A DNA stretch of 34,303 nucleotides from Guptibacillus hwajinpoensis (GCF_001039475.1 NZ_LELK01000004.1:1-34303), one strand, 5' to 3'; shown: positions 21,626 to 28,471, numbered from the stretch's first letter. Numbers and translations are program-made. Notes: generated by a model not told the origin, from the letters alone.

Positions 21626-21911
21626 GGCTCTTTTCGTAGAAATTGTTACTATAGCGGGTTAATTTCCGCTCCAATCAGCTAAGTGTGATTTTTTCAATAA
21701 TTGTTGCTTTTGAAAGATTTTCGTATAGAAAAAGCCACACTTCGCTAATTGGAGCGGAAGGATGCTCGACTCCTGCGGGACTAGCGGGACAGGTGAGACC
21801 CCACAGGAGCGTAAGCGACGAGGAGGCTCACCGCCCGCCCCGCGGAAAGCGAGCATCCTGAAGCGGAAATTAACCCACGCTTATAGCAACGATGTATACG
21901 AAAAGAGCCTT
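21624..21911 (+). repeat. R1 structured repeat, copy 2 (most complete)
   Basis: A 288-base element with imperfect inverted ends of about 50 bases (21624-21672 and 21861-21911), starting AAGGCTCTTTTCGTA and ending TACGAAAAGAGCCTT. Inside are two arms. One is a hairpin whose base pairs CCAATCAGCTAAGTGTG (21671 on) with the strand ending at 21752, 15 of 17 positions. The other is the GC-rich core (21751-21871) with GGATGCTCG/CGAGCATCC, GCGGG/CCCGC and GGTGAG/CTCACC stems. The layout resembles a three-way junction. The ends overlap the stop codon of the DUF554 gene. No open frame encoding a transposase is present. Confidence 0.88.
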
Positions 21912-21937
21912 TCATAAATTGGTAAGAGCTCTGATAT

Positions 21938-21977
21938 AAAGAATGCCCCTTTCTCATTTGAGGAAGGGGCATTCTTT
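21938..21977. terminator. Bidirectional terminator-like hairpin at the end of yyaC
   Basis: A perfect 14-bp stem (21938-21951 with 21964-21977) with an inner CTC/GAG pairing. It overlaps the yyaC stop codon and lies between the R1 repeat and yyaC, where the two transcription units converge. T runs are short on both strands. Confidence 0.75.
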
Positions 21978-22602
21978 ATGGGAGTTGAAGGAGATCGTCC
22001 CCCCAGTTGCTTACTCTGTTCTTTTCGGTTGGTGTTTCTAAAAGTGATTCAATGGAGTGGAAGAGGCCATTTGCCATTACATCAGCCATTTTCATGACTA
22101 GATTTAATCTTGTGTTCTGTAATACGAAATATTCCATAAAGCCACTTACATTAACAATGCCAGTTAAGTGAATGTCTCCTACTTCAGGAAGTTCCTTTTT
22201 TACACCTGCACCTGGTTTAACTGGTCCTTCGCCAGCAGTAATAATGCCAACGGAATGCAGTCTTCCAAGACAAGCATCAATTCCAATAATAAATGGTTTT
22301 GTATGTTGTTGGTGAATCGAAGTCATAACATCATTTAAATTTACGGCATGAACAGGTGATTCGAGCGTACCATATACTGTTGCTTTTGGTTTCAACTGTT
22401 GCAGTTTCGTGCCAACTAGCGGTCCAAGTGCATCTCCTGTTGATCGATCGGTCCCAATACAAACAATCACAATTGAATCCATTCTTCGCGCTGGTAAAAG
22501 AACTGAAAGCCTCTCACTAAGTGTTTGCATAGCAAGAGTATCCTCATGATGGATTCGATACGCAGCAGGCTTTTTTTGAAAAAACTTGTCTCGAAGATTC
22601 AT
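21976..22602 (-). CDS. yyaC: Spore protease YyaC (GPR-like, DUF1256)
   Basis: A 208-residue protein of the YyaC family, related to the hydrogenase-maturation and GPR spore protease fold. In B. subtilis it is made in the forespore; the substrate is unclear. The motif GTDRSTGDALGP (50-61) carries likely active-site acidic residues, and GIDACLGRLHSVG follows. The ATG at 22602 has AAAGGAGAG upstream; 20 more open codons reach 22662 but are not conserved-looking. It is the only minus-strand gene right of the origin. Confidence 0.92.
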   Translation of the reverse strand: MNLRDKFFQKKPAAYRIHHEDTLAMQTLSERLSVLLPARRMDSIVIVCIGTDRSTGDALGPLVGTKLQQLKPKATVYGTLESPVHAVNLNDVMTSIHQQHTKPFIIGIDACLGRLHSVGIITAGEGPVKPGAGVKKELPEVGDIHLTGIVNVSGFMEYFVLQNTRLNLVMKMADVMANGLFHSIESLLETPTEKNRVSNWGDDLLQLP

Positions 22603-22630
22603 AGGATTCTCTCCTTTGTAATAGTAGTAA

Positions 22631-22660
22631 CAGTATACGGAATTCTGATGTGATCTATAC
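22631..22660 (-). promoter_or_regulatory. Candidate forespore (sigma-F-type) promoter of yyaC
   Basis: On the minus strand GTATA (22660-22656), 15 bases, then CCGTATACTG (22640-22631). The second element fits the AnAnTR part of the sigma-F -10 but lacks its leading GG. Support comes mainly from yyaC being forespore-expressed in B. subtilis. Confidence 0.35.
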
Positions 22661-22675
22661 ATAAAGCTGGATATT

Positions 22676-22688
22676 TTACAATTTGTAA
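22676..22688. promoter_or_regulatory. Small palindrome between divergent genes
   Basis: TTACAATTTGTAA, perfect apart from its central base, lies in the 130-base gap between yyaC and the YkvI-like gene. It could be an operator for either gene; no regulator is identifiable. Confidence 0.3.
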
Positions 22689-22732
22689 TTTCACTTCAAA
22701 CGTATAAATGAGTTGGTGAAGGAGGGAATGCC

Positions 22733-23755
22733 ATGTGGAGCGGTGGATTGAAATGGCTGTTTCTCATATTGGGAACAATGATCGGTGCTGGATATGCTTC
22801 TGGAAGGGAACTCTGGCAATTTTTTGGTCACGAAAGCGTACTTGCTATCATGCTATTTACCGTCATGTTTAGCATCTGTTGCTATGTCATTATGAAAATA
22901 AGTTATGAAACAAAATCCACACATTACCTTCCAATACTTGAACGATTAGTAGGAAAAAAGCTGACAGGTATCTATGATTTACTTATTATTCTCTATTTAT
23001 TTACAACAACAATTGTGATGTTTGCAGGCGGCGGGGCAACAATGGAAGTGGTTCATCTGCCATACTGGTTGGGTATTGGAATTCTCGCTATCCTTGTTGT
23101 TATCCTTTTCTTCTGGGATATAAATGGGATGTTATCTATGAATGTGATTATTCTTCCTCTTCTTATTCTACTGTTACTTGCAGTGCTTTCTCTATTTATT
23201 CTTTCCAGTCCAACAGCTTTGCTATTCGAATGGACAAAGCAGTCTAACTGGCCATCCGCTTTTACCTTTACAGCTCTTAATATTCTGCCTCTCGTAGCAG
23301 TGCTTTCAGCAGTAGGTCATCAAATTAAGCGAAAAGGTGAGATATGGATTGCAAGTCTCGGTAGTGGTTTGATATTGGGGGGAGTTTCGTTTCTCTATAA
23401 TCAATCATTAATTCAAGTTGCACATGATTTACTTGTTTATGAAATTCCACTGTTTGCAATCTTAAAAAACTATCCTTATTACATGATTCTAATTATGTCA
23501 GTGCTATTATGGTCAGCGATCTATACAACTGCTGTAAGTGGCGTATTTGGTCTTACTTCTCGCTTTCGTGATCTGCTCGGTCTTCCTTTATGGATGGTGG
23601 CCGTCATAATAGTAACGATCATGCTTCCTTTTACGACATTCGGCTTCTCTGCGTTAGTTGGTTTTTTATACCCTCTGTATGGTGTACTTAACCTTTATAT
23701 TTTAGCATCGATCTTGATTTTCCCAGTTCTAAAAAGGTATGATTTGTTATCATAG
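22733..23755 (+). CDS. YkvI-family membrane transporter-like protein
   Basis: A 340-residue integral membrane protein resembling the YkvI family of the APC superfamily. The first helix contains LILGTMIGAGYASGRELWQFF, the unwound-helix signature with a GAG turn seen in such carriers. About ten hydrophobic segments follow. The substrate is unknown. GAAGGAGGG precedes the ATG. The mscS gene begins 25 bases downstream, suggesting an operon. Confidence 0.85.
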   Translation: MWSGGLKWLFLILGTMIGAGYASGRELWQFFGHESVLAIMLFTVMFSICCYVIMKISYETKSTHYLPILERLVGKKLTGIYDLLIILYLFTTTIVMFAGGGATMEVVHLPYWLGIGILAILVVILFFWDINGMLSMNVIILPLLILLLLAVLSLFILSSPTALLFEWTKQSNWPSAFTFTALNILPLVAVLSAVGHQIKRKGEIWIASLGSGLILGGVSFLYNQSLIQVAHDLLVYEIPLFAILKNYPYYMILIMSVLLWSAIYTTAVSGVFGLTSRFRDLLGLPLWMVAVIIVTIMLPFTTFGFSALVGFLYPLYGVLNLYILASILIFPVLKRYDLLS

Positions 23756-23780
23756 CACTAGAAACTGGGAGGGATAATGG

Positions 23781-24653
23781 GTGGATTGGTTTGAACCTAT
23801 ATACGACTATTTATCCAATCGAGAACTATGGGCAGATTTGTTGCTCAGAACAATTAAGATTATTGCAATTCTAGTCGGGACGTGGCTTTTTCTTCGAATT
23901 GCAAAATCTACACTGGGTAAAGTCTTCGCTATTCGTTTAAGGAGCCCGCTTCGCTTATCGGAACGAAGAGAAGCCACACTCATTCGATTAATCGAAAATA
24001 TCCTAACATACGTTGTTTACTTCATTTCCCTAGTCATGATTTTAAGTGAGTTTGAAGTCGATGTTACGACTTTGATCGCCGGAGCTGGTGTCGTTGGTCT
24101 AGCTGTTGGTTTCGGGGCACAGAACCTTGTTCGGGATATCATTACAGGGTTCTTTATCATTTTTGAAAAACAATTCTCTGTAGGCGATTATGTTCGTATT
24201 TCAGGTGTTGAAGGCTTCGTAGAAGAGATCGGATTACGTGTGACGAAGATTAAGAGTTGGACAGGAGAACTGCATATTCTGCCGAATGGTAATATAAATC
24301 AAGTGACGAACTACTCGATCCATAATAGTATTGCTGTTGTAGATGTAAGTATTGCCTATGAAGAGCAAATTCACGAAGCTGAAGCAGTGATTATTGATTT
24401 AATGGACGAGTTGTATGAGAAGTTCGATGCGATGATTGTGAAGCCAGAGTATCTAGGTGTACAGGATCTTGGCGCATCAGAAGTCGTTCTTCGTATCATT
24501 TCTGAAGTACAACCAATGGAGCATTGGGTAATTGGACGAGAAATTCGTAAAGCAGTGAAACAACGACTTGATGAAAGTGGTATTGAAATTCCATTCCCGC
24601 GTGTTGTCATGTACCAGCGTGACGAGCAGGGTGAAGTGAAAGAAAAAGCATAA
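23781..24653 (+). CDS. Small-conductance mechanosensitive channel (MscS family)
   Basis: Opens under membrane tension to release solutes on osmotic downshock. It has 290 residues from a GTG at 23781 with GGGAGGG upstream (the nearby ATG at 23777 is out of frame and stops at once). Three membrane segments are visible. The pore helix and its exit are VGLAVGFGAQNLVRDIITGF (about 107-126), followed by the beta domain FSVGDYVRISGVEGFVEEIG and a cytoplasmic C-terminal domain. It most resembles the single-domain YkuT type. Confidence 0.93.
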   Translation: MDWFEPIYDYLSNRELWADLLLRTIKIIAILVGTWLFLRIAKSTLGKVFAIRLRSPLRLSERREATLIRLIENILTYVVYFISLVMILSEFEVDVTTLIAGAGVVGLAVGFGAQNLVRDIITGFFIIFEKQFSVGDYVRISGVEGFVEEIGLRVTKIKSWTGELHILPNGNINQVTNYSIHNSIAVVDVSIAYEEQIHEAEAVIIDLMDELYEKFDAMIVKPEYLGVQDLGASEVVLRIISEVQPMEHWVIGREIRKAVKQRLDESGIEIPFPRVVMYQRDEQGEVKEKA

Positions 24654-24666
24654 AGGGGGGATCCTT

Positions 24667-24864
24667 ATGTCTGATAAAGAATTTGGTTTAAAAGACGTGG
24701 TGGAAATGAAAAAGGCTCATCCGTGTGGAGAGAATCGTTGGAAAGTCATTCGAATGGGTGCAGATATTCGTATTAAGTGCCTGGGGTGTGAACATAGTGT
24801 CATGCTTCCTCGTAAAGAATTTTCTCGGAAACTGAAGAAGGTTCTTGAACACGCTGAATCGTGA
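24667..24864 (+). CDS. DUF951 protein (YyzM-like)
   Basis: A 65-residue conserved small protein of unknown function, family DUF951. The pattern AHPCGENRWKVIRMGADIRI followed by KCLGC gives three cysteines in a CG-x-CxxC arrangement that could bind zinc; RMGADIRIKCxGC is the family hallmark. It starts 13 bases after mscS with GGGGGG as ribosome binding site and ends in a terminator. It is usually found just upstream of ychF and rpsF in Bacilli, as here. Confidence 0.9.
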   Translation: MSDKEFGLKDVVEMKKAHPCGENRWKVIRMGADIRIKCLGCEHSVMLPRKEFSRKLKKVLEHAES

Positions 24865-24889
24865 CCGTCCACTAAGGGGCGGTCTTTTT
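24863..24889 (+). terminator. Terminator after the DUF951 gene
   Basis: GACCG(T)CC pairs with GGGGCGGTC around a short loop, followed by five T. It overlaps the stop codon of the DUF951 gene. Confidence 0.85.
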
Positions 24890-24912
24890 CATTGGGAACA
24901 AAAGGTAGACGC

Positions 24913-24991
24913 TTGTTTTTTTACGCTTGCATCTCTATAATTGGAAAAGGTATGTCCTTTGTTGAACATGATAAATTAAACAGTCTATAAA
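24913..24991 (+). promoter_or_regulatory. Tandem promoter candidates for ychF
   Basis: First: TTGTTT (24913-24918), 17 bases, TATAAT (24936-24941). Second: TTGAAC (24962-24967), 18 bases, TATAAA (24986-24991). A small hairpin (ATGGCT/AGCCAT, 24991-25008) followed by TCTTTT lies in the leader and could attenuate transcripts from the first. The start codon is 53 bases on. Confidence 0.5.
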
Positions 24992-25060
24992 TGGCTCATT
25001 TAAGCCATCTTTTATAAAAATAACGCCTTTTGAGGCAGATACATTGAAGGAGTGACCGAG

Positions 25061-26161
25061 ATGGCATTAACCACCGGTATTGTAGGACTTCCTAATGTTG
25101 GGAAGTCAACTTTATTTAACGCAATTACACAAGCTGGAGCTGAATCAGCTAACTATCCATTCTGTACGATTGACCCAAACGTAGGAATTGTTGAAGTTCC
25201 AGATGAGCGTCTTCAGAAATTAACTGAGCTTGTAAAGCCAAAGAAAACTATTCCAACTGCATTTGAATTTACTGATATTGCTGGAATCGTAAAAGGAGCT
25301 AGTAAAGGCGAGGGACTTGGTAACAAATTCCTTTCTCATATTCGTCAAGTAGACGCGATTTCTCAAGTTGTTCGCTGTTTTGACGATGAGAATATTACAC
25401 ACGTTTCTGGTAAAGTAGATCCAATTTCTGATATTGAAACGATTAATCTTGAGCTTGTTCTTGCAGATCTTGAATCAGTAGAGAAGCGTATTGCTCGCGT
25501 TCAAAAAATGGCGAAGCAGAAAGATAAAGAAGCGCTTGCTGAGTTCAACGTACTTACTAAGCTTAAGGAAGCGTTCGAAGAAGAACAGCCAGCTAGAAGT
25601 GTGGAACTAACTGAAGAAGAAGAGAAAATTGTTTACGGCTTTCATTTGTTAACGAAAAAGCCTGTTCTTTATGTTGCAAACGTTGATGAAGACGATCTTC
25701 TTGATCCGACTGACAATGAATATGTTGCTAAAGTTCGTGAGTATGCTGCGAAAGAAGGCGCAGAAGTTATTGTTGTTTGTGCAAAGATTGAGTCTGAACT
25801 TGCAGAGCTTGATGGCGAAGAGAAAGATGCATTTCTTGAAGATATCGGCATTTCTGAACCTGGATTAAACAAATTAATTCGCGCTTCTTACGATCTTCTA
25901 GGTCTAGCTACTTATTTCACTGCTGGTGAGCAAGAAGTTCGCGCATGGACTTTCCGTCTTGGTATGAAAGCACCTCAAGCTGCTGGAATCATCCACACTG
26001 ACTTTGAGCGCGGATTTATCCGTGCAGAAATCGTAGCTTATGATGACCTAGTTGAAGCTGGAACAATGGCTATCGCGAAGGAAAAAGGAAAAGTTCGACT
26101 TGAAGGAAAAGAGTACATCGTAAAAGACGGAGACGTTATCCATTTCCGTTTTAACGTATAA
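25061..26161 (+). CDS. ychF: Redox/ribosome-associated ATPase YchF (OLA1 family)
   Basis: An Obg-related P-loop protein that prefers ATP and associates with ribosomes. It has 366 residues from the ATG at 25061, with AAGGAG 8 bases upstream; an in-frame GTG at 25052 is discounted. The P-loop is GLPNVGKST (9-17), and the specificity motif is NVDE in place of the usual NKxD, which explains ATP use. A coiled-coil insertion (about 130-200) and a C-terminal TGS domain ending GDVIHFRFNV are visible. Same place as yyaF in B. subtilis. Confidence 0.96.
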   Translation: MALTTGIVGLPNVGKSTLFNAITQAGAESANYPFCTIDPNVGIVEVPDERLQKLTELVKPKKTIPTAFEFTDIAGIVKGASKGEGLGNKFLSHIRQVDAISQVVRCFDDENITHVSGKVDPISDIETINLELVLADLESVEKRIARVQKMAKQKDKEALAEFNVLTKLKEAFEEEQPARSVELTEEEEKIVYGFHLLTKKPVLYVANVDEDDLLDPTDNEYVAKVREYAAKEGAEVIVVCAKIESELAELDGEEKDAFLEDIGISEPGLNKLIRASYDLLGLATYFTAGEQEVRAWTFRLGMKAPQAAGIIHTDFERGFIRAEIVAYDDLVEAGTMAIAKEKGKVRLEGKEYIVKDGDVIHFRFNV

Positions 26162-26200
26162 GATAGATTTTTTTGTAATAGATTTTTGTTTTTGAACTAA

Positions 26201-26387
26201 TTTTCTTAAAAAAGCCCACATTTAGCTGATTGGAGCGGAAGGATGCTCGACTCCTGCGGGACTAGCGGGACAGGTGAGACCCCACAGGCGCAATGTTCTT
26301 TTGCGCCGAGGAGGCTCAGCGCCCGCCCCGCGGAAAGCGAGCATCCTGGAGCGGAAATCAGCCTACAGTATTGTTTTCTAAGAAAAA
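26201..26387 (+). repeat. R1 structured repeat, copy 3 (short form, altered apical hairpin)
   Basis: The core (26232-26359) shares the GGATGCTCG/CGAGCATCC and GCGGG stems with copies 1, 2 and 4. The apical segment, however, is replaced by GGCGCAA and TTGCGCC (26287-26306), a 7-bp hairpin absent from the others. The outer stem is also different: TTTTCTTA (26201-26208) pairs with TAAGAAAA (26380-26387), and GCTGATT with AATCAGC. The side arm of copy 2 is absent. It lies 40 bases after ychF. Confidence 0.85.
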
Positions 26388-26407
26388 ATTCCAAATGAAA
26401 CGTGGAC

Positions 26408-26436
26408 TTGCTAATAAAGAATTGATTTGGTATAAT
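26408..26436 (+). promoter_or_regulatory. rpsF promoter
   Basis: TTGCTA (26408-26413), 17 bases, then TATAAT (26431-26436) with a TGG extension before the -10. Transcription would start near 26443, giving a leader of about 80 bases. Confidence 0.75.
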
Positions 26437-26469
26437 CTAAAGCTGTGAGTAATTATCTTTGTATACTTA

Positions 26470-26514
26470 CTCCTTGCTCTTAATTACCATTAAGAGCCGT
26501 TAGACCAAAAGGAG
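26470..26514 (+). promoter_or_regulatory. S6:S18-type autoregulatory leader
   Basis: A perfect 9-bp hairpin, GCTCTTAAT (26476-26484) with ATTAAGAGC (26489-26497), loop TACC, is followed at once by CCG (26497-26499). Below it, CTCCTT (26470-26475) can pair with AAGGAG (26509-26514), covering the rpsF ribosome binding site. The known rpsF leader binds the S6:S18 complex through a CCG trinucleotide beside a helix, so this fits feedback control of rpsF-ssb-rpsR. The structure is read by eye. Confidence 0.75.
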
Positions 26515-26523
26515 GTGAACGGA

Positions 26524-26820
26524 ATGCGTAACTACGAAATTATGTACATTATCCGTCCAAACATTGAAGAGGATGCACAGAAGGCTCTTGTCGAGCGTTT
26601 CAACGGAATCCTTACTGACAATGGTGCGGAAATTAATGAAACTAAAGAAATGGGTAAGAAGCGTCTTGCTTATGAAATCGAGAATTTCAACAGCGGGATC
26701 TACATGCTTCTTAACATTAACAGTAATACTGAAGCGATTGATGAATTCAGCCGTTTGATGAAAATCAACGACGATGTTCTTCGTTTCATGACGATCAACC
26801 TAGAAGAAGCTAAAAAGTAA
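26524..26820 (+). CDS. rpsF: 30S ribosomal protein S6
   Basis: A 98-residue S6 that pairs with S18 on the small subunit platform. It starts [26 protein letters not shown] at the ATG 26524, with AAGGAGGTGA upstream; a GTG at 26515 lies inside that binding site and is rejected. The segment [21 protein letters not shown] is split as usual between strand and helix. First gene of the rpsF-ssb-rpsR operon. Confidence 0.97.
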   Translation: MRNYEIMYIIRPNIEEDAQKALVERFNGILTDNGAEINETKEMGKKRLAYEIENFNSGIYMLLNINSNTEAIDEFSRLMKINDDVLRFMTINLEEAKK

Positions 26821-26846
26821 TTGTTCTATAAATAGGAGGGGTTCTG

Positions 26847-27359
26847 ATGCTGAATCGCGTCGTATTAGTTGGACGTTTAACAAAAGACCCTGAATTGCGT
26901 TATACCCCTAGTGGCGTAGCGGTTGCGAACTTCACACTTGCTGTGAATCGCCCGTTTACGAATCAGCAGGGAGACCGCGAAGCTGATTTTATCAACATTG
27001 TTGTATGGCGCAGACAGGCAGAAAATGCAGCCAATTTCTTGAAAAAAGGCAGCCTTGCTGGTGTAGATGGACGAGTTCAGACTCGCTCTTATGATAATAG
27101 CCAGGGACAGCGTGTGTTTGTGACAGAAGTGATGGCTGAAAGCGTCCAATTTCTCGAGCCTAAAGGTGCAAACCAAGGCGGTGGCGGAAGCAGCAACAGT
27201 AGCAACTACGGTGGCGGCAACCAAAACAGAGAAACCGGCGGTTACGGGAATCAGAACCAAAATCGTGATAACAACCGTGATCACTCCAATTTTGGAGATG
27301 ACCCGTTTGCGAGCGATGGCAAGCCGATCGATATTTCAGATGATGACTTGCCGTTCTAA
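26847..27359 (+). CDS. ssb: Single-stranded DNA-binding protein
   Basis: Coats single-stranded DNA during replication and repair and recruits partner proteins. It has 170 residues. The OB fold (1-105) starts [21 protein letters not shown] glycine/asparagine/glutamine-rich disordered linker follows (about 108-158). The C-terminal tip DISDDDLPF is the partner-binding hook. It starts 26 bases after rpsF with AGGAGGGG and is 63 bases before rpsR. Confidence 0.97.
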   Translation: MLNRVVLVGRLTKDPELRYTPSGVAVANFTLAVNRPFTNQQGDREADFINIVVWRRQAENAANFLKKGSLAGVDGRVQTRSYDNSQGQRVFVTEVMAESVQFLEPKGANQGGGGSSNSSNYGGGNQNRETGGYGNQNQNRDNNRDHSNFGDDPFASDGKPIDISDDDLPF

Positions 27360-27422
27360 TACTCTCTGTTTCGAGCGGTGAAAACAGAGAACGAATTTTA
27401 AATGCAAAGGAGGTAACTACCC

Positions 27423-27659
27423 ATGGCAAGACCAGGTGGACGCAGAGGTCGTCGTAAAAAGGTTTGTTTCTTCACAGTAAACAAAATCACTTACATCGAC
27501 TATAAAGATACAGATCTTCTTAAGCGTTTCGTATCTGAGCGTGGAAAAATTCTTCCACGTCGTGTAACAGGTACTAGCGCTAAATATCAACGTCAATTGA
27601 CTCGTGCGGTTAAACGTGCTCGTCAAATGGCTTTATTACCATACGTACTTGGTGAGTAA
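27423..27659 (+). CDS. rpsR: 30S ribosomal protein S18
   Basis: A 78-residue basic protein with the typical [19 protein letters not shown] and the [20 protein letters not shown] region that contacts S6 and 16S rRNA. The ATG at 27423 has AAAGGAGGT upstream. Only one cysteine (in KVCFF) is present rather than a multi-cysteine zinc-binding form. Last gene of the operon, followed by a terminator. Confidence 0.97.
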   Translation: MARPGGRRGRRKKVCFFTVNKITYIDYKDTDLLKRFVSERGKILPRRVTGTSAKYQRQLTRAVKRARQMALLPYVLGE

Positions 27660-27664
27660 GCTTT

Positions 27665-27697
27665 AAAAAGCAGCGGGATTTGTCCTGCTGCTTTTTT
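27665..27697 (+). terminator. rpsR terminator
   Basis: A stem of about 13 bp with one G-U (AAAAGCAGCGGGA against TCCTGCTGCTTTT), a short loop and six T. It separates the ribosomal operon from the HPr-like gene. Confidence 0.9.
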
Positions 27698-27749
27698 GTA
27701 TACTTGTTTGACCTATTGACTCATGTTCCTAGTAACTTCAGAATATGTG

Positions 27750-27776
27750 GTTTACGACCTCTTGTAGGTCGGGTAT
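27750..27776 (+). promoter_or_regulatory. Candidate general-stress (sigma-B-type) promoter
   Basis: GTTTAC (27750-27755), 15 bases, then GGGTAT (27771-27776). This matches the sigma-B consensus GTTTaa/GGGTAT at 5 of 6 and 6 of 6 positions; the spacer is at the long end. No good sigma-A promoter is visible in the gap. The intervening CGACCT/AGGTCG is also a 6-bp inverted repeat. Transcription would start near 27783, at the foot of the next hairpin. Confidence 0.45.
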
Positions 27777-27781
27777 ATGTA

Positions 27782-27804
27782 TCCTTACAGAGAATCTGTA
27801 AGGA
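27782..27804 (+). promoter_or_regulatory. Hairpin overlapping the ribosome binding site of the HPr-like gene
   Basis: TCCTTACAG (27782-27790) pairs perfectly with CTGTAAGGA (27796-27804) around the loop AGAAT. The 3' arm contains most of the AAGGAGG ribosome binding site (27800-27806) for the ATG at 27818. The folded mRNA would be poorly translated. Confidence 0.7.
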
Positions 27805-27817
27805 GGATGCTAGGATA

Positions 27818-28117
27818 ATGAACAATATTGAAACCAATTCAATTAAGCTAACAGCTAAGCTTAATATGAATTCTCTCATTTCTTTTGTGAAAGAAGCTAA
27901 GTCATTCAAGAGTAACGTAGCCCTCTACCGAAACGGTCATAGTATCAATGGTAAGAACTTAACTAGCGTTATTACATTTAATCTTTCAGTTAAAGAAAAT
28001 GATTCGATTCTTATGATTACAGATGGTGAGGACGCGGATAAGGCATCTACGCATTTAGTGGATTGGCTTAATAAAGAAATGGATAGCGTTTCTGAAACAA
28101 CTTTATCTTTAATGTAG
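27818..28117 (+). CDS. HPr-fold protein lacking both phosphorylation sites
   Basis: A 99-residue protein from the ATG at 27818, with AAGGAGG 11 bases upstream. It aligns by eye along its length with HPr: VALYRNGHSINGKN matches VNLEYNGKTVNLKS, and DGEDADKASTHLVDWL matches the C-terminal helix. The catalytic His15 position is asparagine (N16, in KLNMNS instead of GIHARP) and the regulatory Ser46 position is also asparagine (N47). It therefore cannot act as a PTS phosphocarrier and differs from Crh, which keeps Ser46. Its partner and role are unknown. It is a single-gene unit with its own terminator. Confidence 0.7.
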   Translation: MNNIETNSIKLTAKLNMNSLISFVKEAKSFKSNVALYRNGHSINGKNLTSVITFNLSVKENDSILMITDGEDADKASTHLVDWLNKEMDSVSETTLSLM

Positions 28118-28124
28118 AAAGTAT

Positions 28125-28153
28125 AAGGCTGTTTCCTAAGCAGCCTATTTTTA
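28125..28153 (+). terminator. Terminator after the HPr-like gene
   Basis: AGGCTG (28126-28131) pairs with CAGCCT (28141-28146), then ATTTTT. A short but plausible terminator 8 bases past the stop. Confidence 0.65.
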
Positions 28154-28170
28154 ATGCACACTATTCAAAT

Positions 28171-28250
28171 AAATGAAAAATTTGCTGAAACGGGCAGAAA
28201 TTCTTACAATGTAGTAAGGGGATTTCGACCCGTTTTTAATTTCATAAAAT
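28171..28250. other. Long interrupted hairpin with T run
   Basis: AAACGGG (28188-28194) pairs with CCCGTTT (28229-28235). Inside are AAAT/ATTT and CTTAC/GTAAG pairings around the loop AATGTA. Outside, ATGAAA and TTTCAT can extend it. Five T follow the inner stem on the plus strand and A/T tracts lie on both sides. It could be a bidirectional terminator or part of a small RNA. Confidence 0.5.
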
Positions 28251-28300
28251 ATTGATCTATTAAGTAGGGAATTTATTGATGATCAATGGAGGATTTATAG

Positions 28301-28348
28301 ATAATGGTTCCATTGCTTGGTGGGAGTAGGCGGCTGCTTCCGCTTTAC
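28301..28348 (+). repeat. Array half unit A0
   Basis: Resembles only the 3' half of an A unit (ATGGTTCCA, TGCTTG, then CTTCCGCTTTAC). The 5' half and thus the hairpin are missing, suggesting an eroded end of the array. Confidence 0.7.
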
Positions 28349-28350
28349 GA

Positions 28351-28467
28351 GATCTAGCTACAGTGGCCAGGCTCTCGATCACTTCACCATTACCAATGAA
28401 CACAAAAAGCGTGTTCAAATGAAATGCTCCATCGCTTGTCGGACCTAGACGGCCACTTCCGCTTTAC
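28351..28467 (+). repeat. Array unit A1
   Basis: A-type, 117 bases. The start GATCTAGCTAC deviates from the consensus and the apical stem (ATTACCAATGAACAC against GTGTTCAAATGAAAT) is partly unpaired, so this is the most decayed complete A unit. Confidence 0.85.
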
Positions 28468-28471
28468 ATTA

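Noticed and set aside
21624-21911. Insertion sequence
   Set aside because: The terminal inverted repeats suggested one, but there is no transposase frame and the element is under 300 bases; kept as a structured or non-autonomous repeat.
21659-21972. Minus-strand open frames across R1 copy 2
   Set aside because: Same repeat-derived peptides as at the other copies; no start signals.
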